This document shows, piece by piece, positions 6,105 through 7,497 of a DNA stretch of 7,497 nucleotides (position 1 is the first letter of the stretch; each line of letters begins with the position of its first letter). This stretch comes from an uncultured Propionibacteriaceae bacterium. Lineage in GTDB: Bacteria > Actinomycetota > Actinomycetes > Propionibacteriales > Propionibacteriaceae. The position numbers and the translations under genes are program-made. The notes beneath the pieces are model-generated. The model was not told the DNA's origin. It ran no database searches and saw only the letters and a list, made by a program, of their open reading frames with translations. The stretch is taken from contig CAMQXE010000058.1 of assembly GCA_947038745.1 (NCBI GenBank), positions 1 to 7,497 on the forward strand, in the 5' to 3' direction.

Positions 6105-7497
6105 TCAAGGAGCAGTGACCACAATTCCAGCACAAACCGCGTGCCGGACCTCATCAAGGAGCTGATCGCGGACACTTGGGAGGTCTTGCTCTAGCAATTC
6201 CAGCACTGCATCAACTAACGCTCCAAGGGGGATCTGCCCGTCGCAATTTTCCAACACCGCGGCCAAACCCGTTGAGGCTAAAACATAACGATTAAAACCC
6301 ATACGTGTCTTGAACACGATGTGGCGTGGATCATCATCGCCTGGGGTGTAGCAACGTTCCTCATCGACATGGGCAGACACAGAGTAACAACGTTGCTCAA
6401 AGTCAGAGCTAGCGACAACGTCTAGAGCCTCGCGATATTGCGCGTAGGCCGGGCCAACTGGCTGAGCAACAGTATTCGGCCATGATTCAAGACGAACCAC
6501 TGGCTCGCGCTGCTGGCCTTGAGCAGGGCGACGAACCCAGATCCAGCCCAATCCGACTTCGGTAATGCCGAGCTCAGCAAAATAATCCAGCCATTGCTCG
6601 TATTTGGCCGAGTAGTGTTCAGTCCCCAGCAGACCCGCATCGGCCAGCCACATTTCGATGTATTCATAGGCACTCAGACGTTCCCGTTCGAGCACCAGAA
6701 CATCGCAGCCTGCCGCAATGGCTTGCTGCACCAGATGTAGTGGCATGCCGTTGGGGTCTTGTGCTGAAGTTCGCCACGACCCCAAGACCTGCAATACGCC
6801 GCCAGGGTTAAGGTGGGCCACACCACCGTCGATGACTGCACGAACGAGATCGTCAGCGCGCATATCTCCTTCGCGATAGGTCAGCTTTTCCCCTTCTCGG
6901 CTCGGCGGAGCCATGACGTAGGGCGGGTTAGAGACGATGAGATCAAAACGCTCGTCACGAACAGGCTCGTAGAGCGAACCTTCACGAGTTTCAATATCGA
7001 TGCCATTGAGGGCGAAGGTTAGCCGAGTCAGCTCACAGGCGCGGGGGTTGAGATCGGTAGCTATGACGCGCTGTGCATGGGCTGCTAAATGCAGTGATTG
7101 AATACCGCAACCGCAGCCCAGATCCAACGCGGTACCGACCTTCGTGCGGTCAATGAGTTGGGCTAGCGTCGTAGAAGCAGGGCTCGCACCGAGTACGTAA
7201 TCTGGGCGGACTGGTTGCTGGATTCCATCGAGGTTGGGCGCCTGATCACTCACAAGATAGCCAGTGGCACCGTCGTCTGGGCTGGCGTAGGGCCGGATAT
7301 CTACGCGAGCACGCACGGAGTCAGCACCCAGCGTTTCTAAAATTTCTGGTAGCTGCTCGGGCGTTCCCAATGCAGCAGCGACAGCTTGCGCGGGCTGGGG
7401 TTGTTGCAAGATAAATAGCCGAATCAACGTTGCAAGCGCATCGTCACGGCCGCGCAGAGCCAATGTCGCGGGAAGAGTTTGGTTACGTAGCAGCGCT
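6105..7497 (-). CDS. Class I SAM-dependent methyltransferase (HemK/RsmC-like, DUF7059/DUF7782 type), 5' end off the window
   Basis: The frame is open from the stop at 6105 to the right edge, so the start lies beyond 7497. The TTG at 7463 is not a convincing start: no ribosome binding site precedes it and the codons upstream (LLRNQTLPATLALRG) continue family-like sequence. Counting from the first full codon (7496), 463 residues are visible. An N-terminal wing (1 to about 100) precedes the Rossmann-type domain. That domain has the SAM-binding DLGCGCG (125-131), the acidic turn ATDLNP (146-151) and the catalytic-type NPPY (190-193, bases 6918-6929). NPPY is typical of methyltransferases acting on planar amino groups of glutamine, adenine or guanine. 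The remainder, with YEYIEMWLADAG and GLGWIWVRR, is the C-terminal region of this actinobacterial family. The true substrate is unknown; rRNA, tRNA or a translation factor are possible. This type of gene is often found beside topA in actinobacteria. Confidence 0.88.
   Translation of the reverse strand, partial: ALLRNQTLPATLALRGRDDALATLIRLFILQQPQPAQAVAAALGTPEQLPEILETLGADSVRARVDIRPYASPDDGATGYLVSDQAPNLDGIQQPVRPDYVLGASPASTTLAQLIDRTKVGTALDLGCGCGIQSLHLAAHAQRVIATDLNPRACELTRLTFALNGIDIETREGSLYEPVRDERFDLIVSNPPYVMAPPSREGEKLTYREGDMRADDLVRAVIDGGVAHLNPGGVLQVLGSWRTSAQDPNGMPLHLVQQAIAAGCDVLVLERERLSAYEYIEMWLADAGLLGTEHYSAKYEQWLDYFAELGITEVGLGWIWVRRPAQGQQREPVVRLESWPNTVAQPVGPAYAQYREALDVVASSDFEQRCYSVSAHVDEERCYTPGDDDPRHIVFKTRMGFNRYVLASTGLAAVLENCDGQIPLGALVDAVLELLEQDLPSVRDQLLDEVRHAVCAGIVVTAP

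Noticed and set aside
788..7022. Many plus-strand open frames of 60-147 codons
   Set aside because: All lie opposite the well-supported minus-strand genes, have no ribosome binding sites of note, and their translations are low-complexity or show no family motifs. They are shadows of moderate-GC coding sequence.
1..7497. CRISPR array, insertion sequence, tRNA/rRNA gene or novel defence system
   Set aside because: No spaced direct repeats, transposase motifs, terminal inverted repeats or tRNA-like folds were seen. The genes present are ordinary chromosomal housekeeping genes plus DoxX and a secreted hydrolase.

Overview
The window is a gene-dense stretch of an actinobacterial chromosome. The evidence is the order topA-tmk-holB-alpha/beta hydrolase, preceded by a DUF7059-type methyltransferase. 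TopA is also of actinobacterial type, with four C-terminal GR(Y/F)xxY repeats, no zinc cysteines and a lysine-rich tail. The delta' subunit carries the GRS-type P-loop, and GTG start codons dominate. Base composition looks moderate, roughly mid-50s % GC by eye. That fits a lower-GC Actinomycetales-type organism better than Streptomyces, but the genus cannot be fixed from this sequence.

Every supported gene lies on the minus strand, so transcription runs from high to low coordinates. In that order: (1) 7497-6105, a class I SAM-dependent methyltransferase whose 5' end lies beyond the right edge; (2) 6030-3412, topA, DNA topoisomerase I; (3) 3394-2756, tmk, thymidylate kinase; (4) 2720-1581, holB, DNA polymerase III delta' subunit; (5) 1496-819, a DoxX-family membrane protein with a long hydrophilic N-terminus; (6) 738-1, the first 246 residues of a secreted lipoprotein alpha/beta hydrolase of the TAP type, running off the left edge. 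No plus-strand gene is credible, and no gap exceeds about 85 bases.

topA, tmk and holB form a compact run (gaps of 17 and 35 bases) and very probably one transcript. It serves DNA replication: relaxation of negative supercoils, dTDP supply for dTTP synthesis, and clamp loading. The holB-DoxX gap (84 bases) holds a strong ribosome binding site and at best a weak promoter. A 21-bp hairpin with a tetraloop follows DoxX and probably ends that transcript before the hydrolase.

Ribosome binding sites move several starts away from the longest ORF. DoxX is best started at GTG 1496, tmk at GTG 3394 and topA at GTG 6030. All five genes whose start lies in the window appear to use GTG. I found no mobile element, CRISPR array, RNA gene or convincing undescribed system. 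The points most worth a second look are the long hairpin after DoxX, the DoxX gene sitting inside a conserved replication cluster, and its N-terminal extension.
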